This document shows positions 35,029 through 43,675 of a DNA stretch of 64,000 nucleotides, piece after piece. The stretch lies in NCBI GenBank assembly GCA_013285445.1, contig CP053448.1:2170001-2234000 (forward strand), written 5' to 3'. The position numbers and the translations under genes were made by a program. The notes below the pieces were generated by a model. It saw only the letters and a program-made list of their open reading frames with translations, was not told the origin of the DNA and ran no database searches. Each line of letters starts with the position of its first letter. Within the stretch, counting starts at the first letter, position 1. This DNA comes from Pseudomonadota bacterium. GTDB lineage: Bacteria; Pseudomonadota; Gammaproteobacteria; Xanthomonadales; Wenzhouxiangellaceae.

Positions 35029-36860
35029 CCGTCGCGGATGCGACCGCGACCTACGCATTCGGCGGCACCGTCACCAACGGTGCCCGCGTGTAGGTCGGGG
35101 CCGCGTCCCCGACGGACGAGGTGGGGAATCGGAACGCGTGGCGGGACAACCCCCAACCCGCGCATTCGGCGGCACCGTCACCAACGGTGCCCGCGTGTAG
35201 GTCGGGGCCGCGTCCCCGACGGGCGAGGTGGGGAATCGGAACGCGCGGCGGGACAACCCCCAACCCGCGCATTCGGCGGCACCATCACCAACAGCGCCCG
35301 CGTGTAGGTCGGGGCCGCGTCCCCGACGGACGAGGTGGGGAATCGGAACGCGCGGCGGGACAACCCCCAACCCGCGAATTCGGCGGCACCGTCACGGCCG
35401 ATGCCCACGGGTGGGCACCGGTGCCATCGTCACGGGCGATGCCATTGCGAACCCGGCCCGCGTGTAGGGCGAGGTGGGGAATCGGAACGCGCGGCGGGCC
35501 AAATCCCCAACCTGAGCGCGGCGCACGCATGAGATCGGTGTGGTGGTTGATGCGATGTCGTCCGTCGCGGATGCGACCGCGACCTACGCATTCGGCGGCA
35601 CCATCACCAACAGCGCCCGCGTGTAGGTCGGGGCCGCGTCCCCGACGGACGAGGTGGGGAATCGGAACGCGCGGCGGGACAACCCCCAACCCGCGAATTC
35701 GGCGGCACCGTCACGGCCGATGCCCACGGGTGGGCACCGGTGCCATCGTCACGGGCGATGCCCGCGTGTAGGTCGGGGCCGCGTCCCCGACGGACGAGGT
35801 GGGGAATCGGAACGCGTGGCGGGACAACCCCCAACCCGCCCATTCGGCGGCACCATCACGGGCGATGCCCGCGTGTAGGTCGGGGCCGCGTCCCCGACGG
35901 GCGAGGTGGGGAATCGGAACGCGTGGCGGGACAACCCCCAACCCGCCCATTCGGCGGCACCATCACCAACAGCGCCCGCGTGTAGGTCGGGGCCGCGTCC
36001 CCGACGGGCGAGGTGGGGAATCGGAACGCGCGGCGGGACAACCCCCAACCCGCGCATTCGGCGGCACCATCACCAACAGCGCCCGCGTGTAGGTCGGGGC
36101 CGCGTCCCCGACGGACGAGGTGGGGAATCGGAACGCGCGGCGGGCCAAATCCCCAACCTGAGCGCGGCGCACGCATGAGATCGGTGTGGTGGTTGATGCG
36201 ATGTCGTCCGTCGCGGATGCGACCGCGACCTACGCATTCGGCGGCACCATCACCAACGGTGCCCGCGTGTAGGTCGGGGCCGCGTCCCCGACGGACGAGG
36301 TGGGGAATCGGATCGCGCGGCGGGCCAAATCCCCAACCTGAGCGCGGCGCACGCATGAGATCGGTGTGGTGGTTGATGCGATGTCGTCCGTCGCGGATGC
36401 GACCGCGACCTACGCATTTGGTGCCAACATCACGAATGGTGGCCGTGGGTGGGTCGGGGCCGCGTCCCCGACGGGCGAGGTGGGGAATCGGAACGCGTGG
36501 CGGGACAACCCCCAACCCGCCCATTCGGCGGCACCATCACCAACAGCGCCCGCGTGTAGGTCGGGGCCGCGTCCCCGACGGACGAGGTGGGGAATCGGAA
36601 CGCGTGGCGGGACAAATCCCCAACCTGAGCGCGGCGCACGCATGAGATCGGTGTGGTGGTTGATGCGATGTCGTCCGTCGCGGATGCGACCGCGACCTAC
36701 GCATTTGGTGCCAACATCACGAATGGTGGCCGTGGGTGGGTCGGGGCCGCGTCCCCGACGGGCGAGGCATGAGATCGGTGTTGTGGTTGATGCGATGTCG
36801 TCCGTCGCGGATGCGACCGCGACCTACGCATTCTGTGTCAACATCACGAAAGATGGCCGT
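35029..36860. repeat. REP-like hairpin array 2 (107/180 bp units)
   Basis: Same family as array 1, about 1.8 kb. Type A hairpins recur at 107 bp steps (35091, 35198, 35305; 35769, 35876, 35983, 36090) and at 180 bp steps where a type B hairpin is included. Type B copies are at 35029, about 35566, 36206, 36386, 36670 and 36802-36827. Linkers differ from array 1 mostly by CATCACCAACAGCGCCCGC versions and by a CCAAATCCCCAACCTGAGCG variant before each B unit. No gene lies inside. Confidence 0.92.
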
Positions 36861-36861
36861 G

Positions 36862-36897
36862 GTATGCGCGAGGCCAAAGGCGAAAGGAAAAGATCAG
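36862..36897. repeat. Purine-rich tract leading into aminotransferase gene
   Basis: GCGCGAGGCCAAAGGCGAAAGG then AAAAGATCAG, directly before the GTG at 36898. AAAGG at about 12 bases may serve as ribosome-binding site. Confidence 0.5.
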
Positions 36898-38064
36898 GTG
36901 AGTACTGAGGAGTTTGGGCTGGCGCTGATTGAGTTCGTGCGTGCGGAGTATCGCACTGACGAATTCATTCCTTTGCATATTCCGCGGCTTGGGGGGCGGG
37001 AGCGGGAACTTGTTGCCGATGCTGTGGAGTCTTCGTTTGTTTCTTCAGTGGGACGGTATGGGGTGGAGTTCGAGGCGGCTGTGGCGGAGTATACGGGGGC
37101 GCCGTTTGCAGTTGCGGTGATGAACGGGACGGCGGCGCTGCATCTTTGCCTGGTGTTGGCGGGGGTACAGCGCGATGAAGAGGTGATTACGCAGGCGGTC
37201 ACCTTCGTGGCCACTTGCAATGCGATTCGGTATTGCCATGCGCACCCGGTGCTGGTGGATATCGAGCGCCCTACCCTGGGCATGTCGCCGGACAGTCTCG
37301 AGCGCTGGCTGGAGGCGAATGCTGAGTTGGGGGATGACGGCCTGTGCCGCAATCGCTCGACCGGGCGGATCATTCGGGCCTGTGTGCCGATGCATTCGTT
37401 CGGGCATCCGGTGCGCATCGAGCGCATCGCCGAGATCTGCAAGCGCTTTGGCCTGGTACTGATCGAGGATGCGGCCGAGTCACTCGGCAGCTTTTATCGG
37501 GGCAAGCACACCGGGCTGGTGGGGGATCTGGCGGCGCTGAGTTTTAACGGCAACAAGATCATCACCACCGGCGGCGGCGGGATGATTCTCACGCGCGACG
37601 AGGGGCTGGCCGAGCGGGCGCGACATTTGAGCACGACGGCCAAGGTGGCGCATCGCTGGGACTATTTTCACGACGAGGTGGGCTACAACTACCGCATGCC
37701 GGCGCTCAACGCCGCCCTGGGCTGCGCGCAGATGGCGTCACTGCCCGGCTTCGTGGCGGCCAAGCGGGCGCTGGCCGAGCGGTATCGGGCCTGGTTTGTC
37801 GAAACCGACTATGAATTCGTCATGGAACCCGAGGGGGCGGCGTCGAATTACTGGTTGAATGCGTTTTTTGCCCGGGATCGGGGGGAGCGGGATACCTTGC
37901 TGGAAGTGACCAACGAGGCCGGGGTGATGACGCGGCCGGTTTGGGTGCCGATGCATCGGTTGCCGGCGTTTGAGGGGTGTCAGGCGGCGGGCCTGGAGAC
38001 TTCGGAGTGGGTGGCAGAGCGGTTGGTGAATTTGCCGTCGTGGCCAGAAGACGAAAAGCGGTAG
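36898..38064 (+). CDS. LegC-family PLP aminotransferase
   Basis: 388 residues from GTG 36898; upstream codons in the same frame derive from the repeat array and are left out. Family marks: FIPLHIPRLGGRERELVADAVESSFVSSVGRYGVEFE, AVMNGTAALHLCLVLAG, VLIEDAAESLGS (PLP-binding Asp) and LSFNGNKIITTGGGGMI with the PLP lysine. It is a DegT/DnrJ/EryC1-type sugar aminotransferase, near those that aminate the C4 of UDP-4-keto-6-deoxy-GlcNAc. It would act after the dehydratase at 26791. Its TAG stop lies inside a GTAG repeat head at 38061. Confidence 0.88.
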   Translation: MSTEEFGLALIEFVRAEYRTDEFIPLHIPRLGGRERELVADAVESSFVSSVGRYGVEFEAAVAEYTGAPFAVAVMNGTAALHLCLVLAGVQRDEEVITQAVTFVATCNAIRYCHAHPVLVDIERPTLGMSPDSLERWLEANAELGDDGLCRNRSTGRIIRACVPMHSFGHPVRIERIAEICKRFGLVLIEDAAESLGSFYRGKHTGLVGDLAALSFNGNKIITTGGGGMILTRDEGLAERARHLSTTAKVAHRWDYFHDEVGYNYRMPALNAALGCAQMASLPGFVAAKRALAERYRAWFVETDYEFVMEPEGAASNYWLNAFFARDRGERDTLLEVTNEAGVMTRPVWVPMHRLPAFEGCQAAGLETSEWVAERLVNLPSWPEDEKR

Positions 38065-38288
38065 GTCGCGGTCGCATCCGCGACGGGTCGGGGTTATCCC
38101 GTCGTGCGTGCCGGTTCCGAATCTTGTCCGTCGGGGACGCGGCCCCGACCTACCCGCGGGCCGGATGCGTAGGTCGCGGTCGCATCCGCGACGGGTCGGG
38201 GTTATCCCGTCGTGCGTGCCGGTTCCGAATCTTGTCTGTCGGGGACGCGGCTCCGACCTACCCGCGGGCCGGATGCGTAGGTCGCGGT
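38061..38288. repeat. REP-like hairpin array 3 (two 108 bp units, inverted orientation)
   Basis: Type B hairpins with GTAG heads at 38061 and 38169 and a truncated one at 38277; type A in reverse direction at 38128-38153 and 38236-38261. Spacing is 108 bp. The linker TCCCGTCGTGCGTGCC...GGTTCCGAATC is the reverse complement of a diverged array 1/2 linker. The rest of the gap to 38370 holds only a leader for the next gene. Confidence 0.88.
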
Positions 38289-38360
38289 CTTTGACCTTGC
38301 ACCCATTTTCCCATGTCGTTAAGATAGATCCGGCATTGGCGATGCATTTATCTTCGGTAT

Positions 38361-38367
38361 GGGAGGG
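38361..38367 (+). promoter_or_regulatory. Ribosome-binding site deciding the GTG start
   Basis: GGGAGGG ends 3 bases before GTG 38371, a strong Shine-Dalgarno. The ATG at 38359 would place this site inside the gene and add four residues not expected before the nucleotide-binding loop, so GTG is preferred. Confidence 0.6.
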
Positions 38368-38370
38368 ATT

Positions 38371-39078
38371 GTGAAAGCCGTCATTCAAGCAGGGGGCAAG
38401 GGGACTCGGCTGCGGCCGTATACGCTGATTCTTCCCAAGCCGATGATGCCGGTCGGCGAGCTGCCGGTGATCGAGCTGTTGATGAAGTGGTTGCGGCGCA
38501 ACGGCATTGCCGAGGTGATCGTGACCACGGGCTATCTCGGACATTTGCTCAAGTCTTTGTGTGGCGATGGCTCGCACTGGGATATGCAGATCACCTACAG
38601 CGAGGAAAGCCAGCCGCTGGGCACCGTGGGTGCCCTGGATCTGGTGCGCGATCATCTCGACGACAGTTTCCTGGTGCTCAACGGCGACCTGATCACCGAC
38701 ATGAACCTGCGCTCGTTCATTCACTTCCACAAGTCGCACGGCGACCTGCTCACCGTTGGCACCACCCAGAAGCAAGTGCACGTCGACATGGGCGTGATCG
38801 AAACCGATGACGACCGCATCATTGATTTTCGCGAAAAGCCGACCCTGTCCTATACCGTCAACATGGGCATATACTGCATGGAACCGGGCATACTGGAGCT
38901 GATTCCTTCCGGCGTGCCCTTCGGGTTCGATGATCTGATGTACCAGATGCTCGACAACGGCCAGCGGGCCCGGGCTTACCGTCACGACGGACAATGGCTG
39001 GACATCGGCCGTCCGGAAGACTTCACTTGCGCGCAGGAAATGTCCGATGGCGAGGACTTTCCGATGCGCGGAACGTGA
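38371..39078 (+). CDS. Sugar-1-phosphate nucleotidyltransferase
   Basis: 235 residues. VKAVIQAGGKGTRLRPYTLILPKPMMPVGELPVIE is the nucleotide-binding loop, FLVLNGDLITDMN the metal-binding Asp, and FREKPTLSYTVNMGIYCMEPGIL the sugar-binding region. It is a single-domain enzyme like mannose-1-phosphate guanylyltransferases or PtmE-type cores. It could supply GDP-mannose for gmd, or activate another sugar; sequence alone does not decide. Confidence 0.85.
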   Translation: MKAVIQAGGKGTRLRPYTLILPKPMMPVGELPVIELLMKWLRRNGIAEVIVTTGYLGHLLKSLCGDGSHWDMQITYSEESQPLGTVGALDLVRDHLDDSFLVLNGDLITDMNLRSFIHFHKSHGDLLTVGTTQKQVHVDMGVIETDDDRIIDFREKPTLSYTVNMGIYCMEPGILELIPSGVPFGFDDLMYQMLDNGQRARAYRHDGQWLDIGRPEDFTCAQEMSDGEDFPMRGT

Positions 39079-39108
39079 TTCCGCGCAAGACTTGTCAGCC
39101 GGAATGAC

Positions 39109-40542
39109 ATGAAACGGATCTTCGATCTCGTGCTTGCCGTCATCGGCCTGGTGGCTGCCGCGCCGGTGATGGCGCTGATTGCCGTGGCGATCAGGCTCGA
39201 CTCGCCGGGCCGGGTGATTTTTTCGCAGAAGCGCCTCGGCCAGCATGGCCAGACGTTCATGATCCACAAGTTCAGGAAGTTCCCGGATGACTGGGGCACG
39301 GAGGGTTCGGGCGTGACGGTGGCCGGGGACGTGCGCATGACGCGTCTGGGCCGGTTTCTCGAGCGCTCGAAACTGGACGAGCTGCCGCAGCTGTGGAACA
39401 TCATCAAGGGCGACATGTCCTTTGTCGGACCCAGGCCGGAGAGCCTGGACTTCGCCGATCTGTTCACCGGCGAGTTCGAGCGCGTGCACGACTACAAGCC
39501 GGGCATCTTCGGGCCCAACCAGGTGGCCTACCGCAACGAAGCGGAAATGTATCCCCCGGACCGCAATCCCGACGAGTTCTACCGCAGCGAGCTGTTTCCG
39601 GCCAAGGCTCGCAACGATCTGGACTATTTCGCCCGCGCCAACCTGCTGACCGACATCGTCTGGATCGTGCGCGGCGTCTGGGTCAGCCTGATCGAGGCAG
39701 TCAACTGGAAGCGCCTGATTCGCCAGCGCGGCATCCACATGAGCTACGACAGTGGTGCGCTGGTGGCTGGCTGGGCCATCGGCAACCTGCTGCGCTTTGA
39801 CGGCATTCCGTTTGGCAATCATCTGAACGTGTTCATTCACGGGCTGTGGCTGCTGCCGGTCGTCGTCATTCCCATGATGTTCATCTTCGGCAGCTACCGC
39901 CAGCCGGTCCGTCATTTCTCGCTGGCCGCCGCGGCCCGGATTGGCGGCACGGTGATGACCGGCTTCGTGCTGGTGGCGCTGGTGGTGCTGGCCTTGATTA
40001 ACCGCAACGCCTCGATGATGGTCTTCCCCATCGCCACCGCGGCCAGCTTCCTGCTGATGGTCACAGGCCGCGTCTACTACCGCGAGCGCTGGCGCAGCAA
40101 GAAGCATTCGACCAGCGCCAGAAGCCCCACACAGCGCATTGCCATCTACGGTGCCGGAAGGCGCGGTGCAGCCCTGGCCGACCTGCTCGAAAGCGGCTTT
40201 GCCGAGGCCGAGGTGGTCGGCTTTATCGACGACAACGATCAGGACATGCGCGGCCGCGAGATTGCCAGTCGACGCGTGCTGGGCTCGGAGCGTGACCTCG
40301 GCACGATTCACGCCAGACATGCGCTGGACCAGATCTGGACGACATTCGTACCCGGGGTACTCAAGCGCCGGCGACTCGACGAGTGGTGCCAGGATCATGC
40401 TGTGGAACTGGTTGTCTTGCCGCGCAGCGAGCCGTTTCACCGCCTGCTGGAGGCTCAAGGGCATGCCACAGCACTGCACCCACCGATCGCCGCGCAAAAC
40501 GCAGCAGGCCACCCGGACGCGCTGGAAGTCAGCGCCGATTGA
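39109..40542 (+). CDS. Phosphoglycosyl transferase with swapped domain order
   Basis: 477 residues. Residues 1 to about 195 are a monotopic phosphoglycosyl transferase: hydrophobic reentrant helix LVLAVIGLVAAAPVMALIAVAIRLDSPG, then FSQKRLGQHGQ, KFRKF, LDELPQLWNIIKGDMSFVGPRPE and KPGIFGPNQV. Residues about 200-330 form four membrane helices starting SYDSGALVAGWAIGNLLRF, and 345-430 a Rossmann domain (RIAIYGAGRRGAALADLLE, VVGFIDDN). In WcaJ/WbaP-type enzymes this membrane plus Rossmann part is at the N-terminus. Here it follows the catalytic domain. The protein probably transfers a sugar-1-phosphate to undecaprenyl phosphate to start glycan assembly. Confidence 0.85.
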   Translation: MKRIFDLVLAVIGLVAAAPVMALIAVAIRLDSPGRVIFSQKRLGQHGQTFMIHKFRKFPDDWGTEGSGVTVAGDVRMTRLGRFLERSKLDELPQLWNIIKGDMSFVGPRPESLDFADLFTGEFERVHDYKPGIFGPNQVAYRNEAEMYPPDRNPDEFYRSELFPAKARNDLDYFARANLLTDIVWIVRGVWVSLIEAVNWKRLIRQRGIHMSYDSGALVAGWAIGNLLRFDGIPFGNHLNVFIHGLWLLPVVVIPMMFIFGSYRQPVRHFSLAAAARIGGTVMTGFVLVALVVLALINRNASMMVFPIATAASFLLMVTGRVYYRERWRSKKHSTSARSPTQRIAIYGAGRRGAALADLLESGFAEAEVVGFIDDNDQDMRGREIASRRVLGSERDLGTIHARHALDQIWTTFVPGVLKRRRLDEWCQDHAVELVVLPRSEPFHRLLEAQGHATALHPPIAAQNAAGHPDALEVSAD

Positions 40543-40699
40543 AACTGTTGCCCGGCGCTGTCGCGCTAGCCGGCTTTCCGGGTAGCATGATTCCCCGGGT
40601 CGCGCCTGCCCCGGATCGGGGCCTGCAGAGATACTTAAGCCTCCCCTTGACTGATCGGCTGCAGCGACGGCACAGCCTGTCGCCAACACATTGAAGACG

Positions 40700-41764
40700 A
40701 TGTTTGAAGCTGAGCGCAGCCTGATTGCACGAGTCTTTTTTGCGCTCGTTGGTGGTGATCTTGACGGCTTGTTGCCACCGCCAAACCAGGAGTTGCTCCG
40801 GCGTCTGAACCTCTCGGCGTATTGCATCGGGCTACTAGTCAGGCATGAGCGCCATATCGATCTGAAACTGAAAGGCCCGTATATGGCATCCCTGCTGGTC
40901 AGCCAGCACCGCTGGGAACGGCTGGAAAAGCTGATAAGCGGGCTCGGCTTGCTGGATATCAGGCCGGTGATGTTCAAGGGGGGCGCCCTGATCGCACGTT
41001 ATCCCCAGTTCCTCGGAATGCGTCCAATGGCCGATCTGGACATCATCGTCCGCGCCCCGGAGCTCGAAAAGACGCTCGGATTCATGCGAGACCAGGGTTA
41101 CAAAGGCCTCATCGGTACGGGCCGGTTCGGTCATCGTCTCAGCAAGGGTTGGGCAATGGTTCTCGGGACAGGTTTTGAACGCCAGAACATTGACCTTCAC
41201 ACTCGAGTCACCGAGCCGCCGGTTTGCACATCCCTGTCGAAGTCAATTCTTGAATCCAACGAGATGGCAAACGGCTTCCGTATTCCTGATGTTTATGACT
41301 GTATTTCGATGATCAGCCTGCATGTCGTTCGCAGCGGCATGGTAAGGCCCGTTTACGAATACCTGGACTTGCTGTGGTATGTCTGTCAACTTGACAATCT
41401 GCAGTGGCAACGCTGTCTGGAACGAGCCAGGCTCCACCGTCTTCTGCCCGCGCTGTACCTGTCGCTGCGCCAGGCAATCTGGTTAACCATGACCCGGGAT
41501 TATCGCCAGCATCAGGAGTGCGAGCAGTTGCTGAACAGGATGAACGAGCTGGAAAGGCGGGTCGGCCGGACAAGAAAAAGGATAATAGCGCTCATGGCGC
41601 CCGAGCACTTGCCGCTCAAACCGAATCCAAAACTCATGCCACCATTGGTGCGTCGAAGCATCGTCATGGGAACAGGGATTGCCAGCGTACCGAGAGTTGC
41701 GGCGTCGTTTTGTCTTTACGGCACCGCCAGGCTGCTTGACAATGCCTTGCCTTCATCCGGCTAG
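40700..41764 (+). CDS. Nucleotidyltransferase-fold protein (PF14907-like)
   Basis: 354 residues from ATG 40700 (TTG 40691 also possible). VMFKGGALIARYPQFLGMRPMADLDIIVRAPEL shows the K-G and D-x-D pattern of the NTP_transf_5 group; the C-terminal half is helical. The reaction is not known. Such genes are frequent near HprK-like, PqqD-like and asparagine-synthetase-like genes in glycan loci, and this one lies 3 kb before such a cluster, so it may belong to it. Confidence 0.75.
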   Translation: MFEAERSLIARVFFALVGGDLDGLLPPPNQELLRRLNLSAYCIGLLVRHERHIDLKLKGPYMASLLVSQHRWERLEKLISGLGLLDIRPVMFKGGALIARYPQFLGMRPMADLDIIVRAPELEKTLGFMRDQGYKGLIGTGRFGHRLSKGWAMVLGTGFERQNIDLHTRVTEPPVCTSLSKSILESNEMANGFRIPDVYDCISMISLHVVRSGMVRPVYEYLDLLWYVCQLDNLQWQRCLERARLHRLLPALYLSLRQAIWLTMTRDYRQHQECEQLLNRMNELERRVGRTRKRIIALMAPEHLPLKPNPKLMPPLVRRSIVMGTGIASVPRVAASFCLYGTARLLDNALPSSG

Positions 41765-41930
41765 CCCGAAGGCCAAGGGGTGGATGGCGACGCGGGTGGT
41801 TCGGATGGTGCCTGCGGCAGCATTCGAGAGGCCCGGGTCACCACCGCTGGCTGACCATACGCCAAGTCTGACGGTTGCCTTCAGACGTAAACAGCTGGGT
41901 TGATGCGATGCATGCAAAGATGATTGAGGT

Positions 41931-42920
41931 GTGGTTTTGAGTCGAATACTGGTGCTCGGCGGGGCGGGCTACATTGGCAGCCATATGGTGCGCCTGCTGG
42001 TTCGCAGCGGCCATCAGGTGGTGGTGGGCGACAACCTCTCGACCGGGCATCGCTGGGCGGTGGGTGAGGCCGAGCTGGTCGAAGTCGATATCCTCGACCG
42101 CCCTGCCCTCGATGATGTGCTGGCGTCTTGTCCGTTCGATGCGGTCATGCACTTCTGTGCACGCTCGCTGGTCGGCGAGTCGGTGCGCGATCCGCTGGCC
42201 TACTATCGCAACAACGTCACCGGTACGCTCAACGTGCTCGAGGCGATGCGTGGCGGCGGCGTGTCGCGGCTGGTTTTTTCTTCCACCGCGGCCATTTTCG
42301 GCGAGCCGGAGCAGGCGAAGATCGACGAAGACCATCCGGCCTGTCCGATCAATCCCTACGGGGCAAGCAAGTGGATGGTCGAGCGCATGCTGGCCGATGC
42401 CGCCACTGCATGCGGACTGCGTTCGGTCTCGCTGCGCTATTTCAACGCCGCCGGCGCCAGTCCGGCCGGTGATATCGGTGAGGCGCACGAGCCCGAGACC
42501 CACCTGGTTCCCAACATATTGAAGGCCGCGCTGGGCCACGGGCCACAGCTGAAGGTGTTCGGCAACGACTATCCGACCCCCGACGGCACCTGTCTGCGCG
42601 ACTACATCCACGTTGACGATCTCGCGCGCGCCCATCTGCTGGCGCTGGACTGGATGGACAACCACGAGGGCGCACACTGCTTCAATCTGGGCAACGGCCG
42701 CGGCTTCAGCGTGCTGGAAGTCATCGAGGCCGCCCGGCGGGTTACCGGACGCGACATCGCCTACACCCTGGCCGCGCGCCGCCCCGGCGACCCGGCCATA
42801 CTGGTGGCCAGCGCCGAGCGGGCACGCAGGCTGCTGGGCTGGGAGCCAGAATACACCCGGATCGAATCGATCATCGAGACGGCCTGGCGCTGGCATCGGC
42901 GCGGCGGCTCATGCGGGTGA
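41931..42920 (+). CDS. galE: UDP-glucose 4-epimerase
   Basis: 329 residues. NAD loop VLGGAGYIGSHMVRLLVRSGH, DNLSTGHRWAV, catalytic SSTAAIFGEPEQ and Tyr-x3-Lys in PINPYGASKWMVERM, substrate region LRYFNAAGASPAGDIGE and TPDGTCLRDYIHVDDLARAH. It interconverts UDP-glucose and UDP-galactose (or the N-acetyl forms). GTG 41931 or TTG 41937 may be the start; GAGG at 41926-41929 fits the TTG slightly better. Confidence 0.93.
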   Translation: MVLSRILVLGGAGYIGSHMVRLLVRSGHQVVVGDNLSTGHRWAVGEAELVEVDILDRPALDDVLASCPFDAVMHFCARSLVGESVRDPLAYYRNNVTGTLNVLEAMRGGGVSRLVFSSTAAIFGEPEQAKIDEDHPACPINPYGASKWMVERMLADAATACGLRSVSLRYFNAAGASPAGDIGEAHEPETHLVPNILKAALGHGPQLKVFGNDYPTPDGTCLRDYIHVDDLARAHLLALDWMDNHEGAHCFNLGNGRGFSVLEVIEAARRVTGRDIAYTLAARRPGDPAILVASAERARRLLGWEPEYTRIESIIETAWRWHRRGGSCG

Positions 42921-43018
42921 ATGACTGTTGCGCCGGTATCGATTCCCGGATGAAGGATTCCATGGCGCCGCTTTCGATCACTAACGCGCCCTGTTTGATC
43001 TGGGAGGTCTGGCGCTGA

Positions 43019-43480
43019 ATGGGCTTGCCGGGCTGGCTCCTGATTCTGACCGGCTGCCTGCTGGTGCTCGCCGCTGCCTGGTGGGTCAGTCGACCGATCG
43101 GGCGGTTCTGGCGCTGGTCGTTCCGGCTGCTGATTGCCGTCACGCTGCTTGCCATGGTCTCGCCGCCGGCGCTCATCGACGCGGCACGATCCCTGATCGA
43201 CTGGTTCGTTCCGGGCGCACACACGATTGGCAGCAGCGAGGGGGCGGCGTTTCTGGTGCACCTGCTCCTGTTCGCACTGATTTCGGTGGTTTTGTTCTGG
43301 CAGCGCCACGATCTGCGCGCCCTGCACCTGTTCGCCGGACTGGGCGCACTGGCCCTGACCACCGAGGGACTGCAGTATCTGATCGACGGGCGCTTTGCCA
43401 GCTGGTTTGATGTGGGGGTCAATCTGGGCGGCGTCGCGCAGGGCGCAATCATTCGCGCCCTGCGGCCGTCGGCGCCCTGA
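43019..43480 (+). CDS. VanZ-like membrane protein
   Basis: 153 residues with four hydrophobic segments (about 5-22, 32-50, 75-92, 105-118) and the end DVGVNLGGVAQGAIIRAL, typical of VanZ-like proteins. The middle loop GAHTIGSSEGAAFLVHLLLFALIS fits the family pattern of a short loop before the third helix. Function of small VanZ proteins is unknown; they often sit in surface-polysaccharide and export loci. Confidence 0.75.
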   Translation: MGLPGWLLILTGCLLVLAAAWWVSRPIGRFWRWSFRLLIAVTLLAMVSPPALIDAARSLIDWFVPGAHTIGSSEGAAFLVHLLLFALISVVLFWQRHDLRALHLFAGLGALALTTEGLQYLIDGRFASWFDVGVNLGGVAQGAIIRALRPSAP

Positions 43481-43675
43481 TGCACACTGGAAGGCGTGGC
43501 GGCCAATGATCACATTGGCATCGGCTAAACCCGAAATCACACTCACTATCCTCACGAAAGCTTGACACAGTCGATAGTTATCGTCTAGCCTCCACATTGA
43601 AAGTGAGGCTTTGGCATCAGTTATGCTTTGCGTTACACCTCATTTTCATTTCAGCAATCCAGGGGAAGGGATTTT
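43481..43675. promoter_or_regulatory. Probable promoter region of RiPP precursor
   Basis: 195 bp non-coding. TTGACA at 43562-43567 is a good -35; only weak -10 candidates (TATCGT, TCTAGC) lie downstream. A CCAATG...CATTGG hairpin at 43503-43518 lacks a T-run. AGGGGAAGGG at 43661-43670 is a very strong ribosome-binding site for the precursor. Confidence 0.45.

Noticed and set aside
29358..36860. Many long open frames (up to 420 codons) rich in Arg, Pro and Gly
   Set aside because: They run in all frames over the hairpin arrays and exist only because unit lengths keep phase and GC is high. No start signals or domains; the products only repeat the array.
40610..40622. CCCCGGATCGGGG hairpin as a terminator
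   Set aside because: The stem is only five pairs and no T-run follows.
37738..40977. 1079-codon minus-strand open frame
   Set aside because: It is antisense to the aminotransferase, nucleotidyltransferase and phosphoglycosyl transferase genes, which have clear domains; its own translation shows none.
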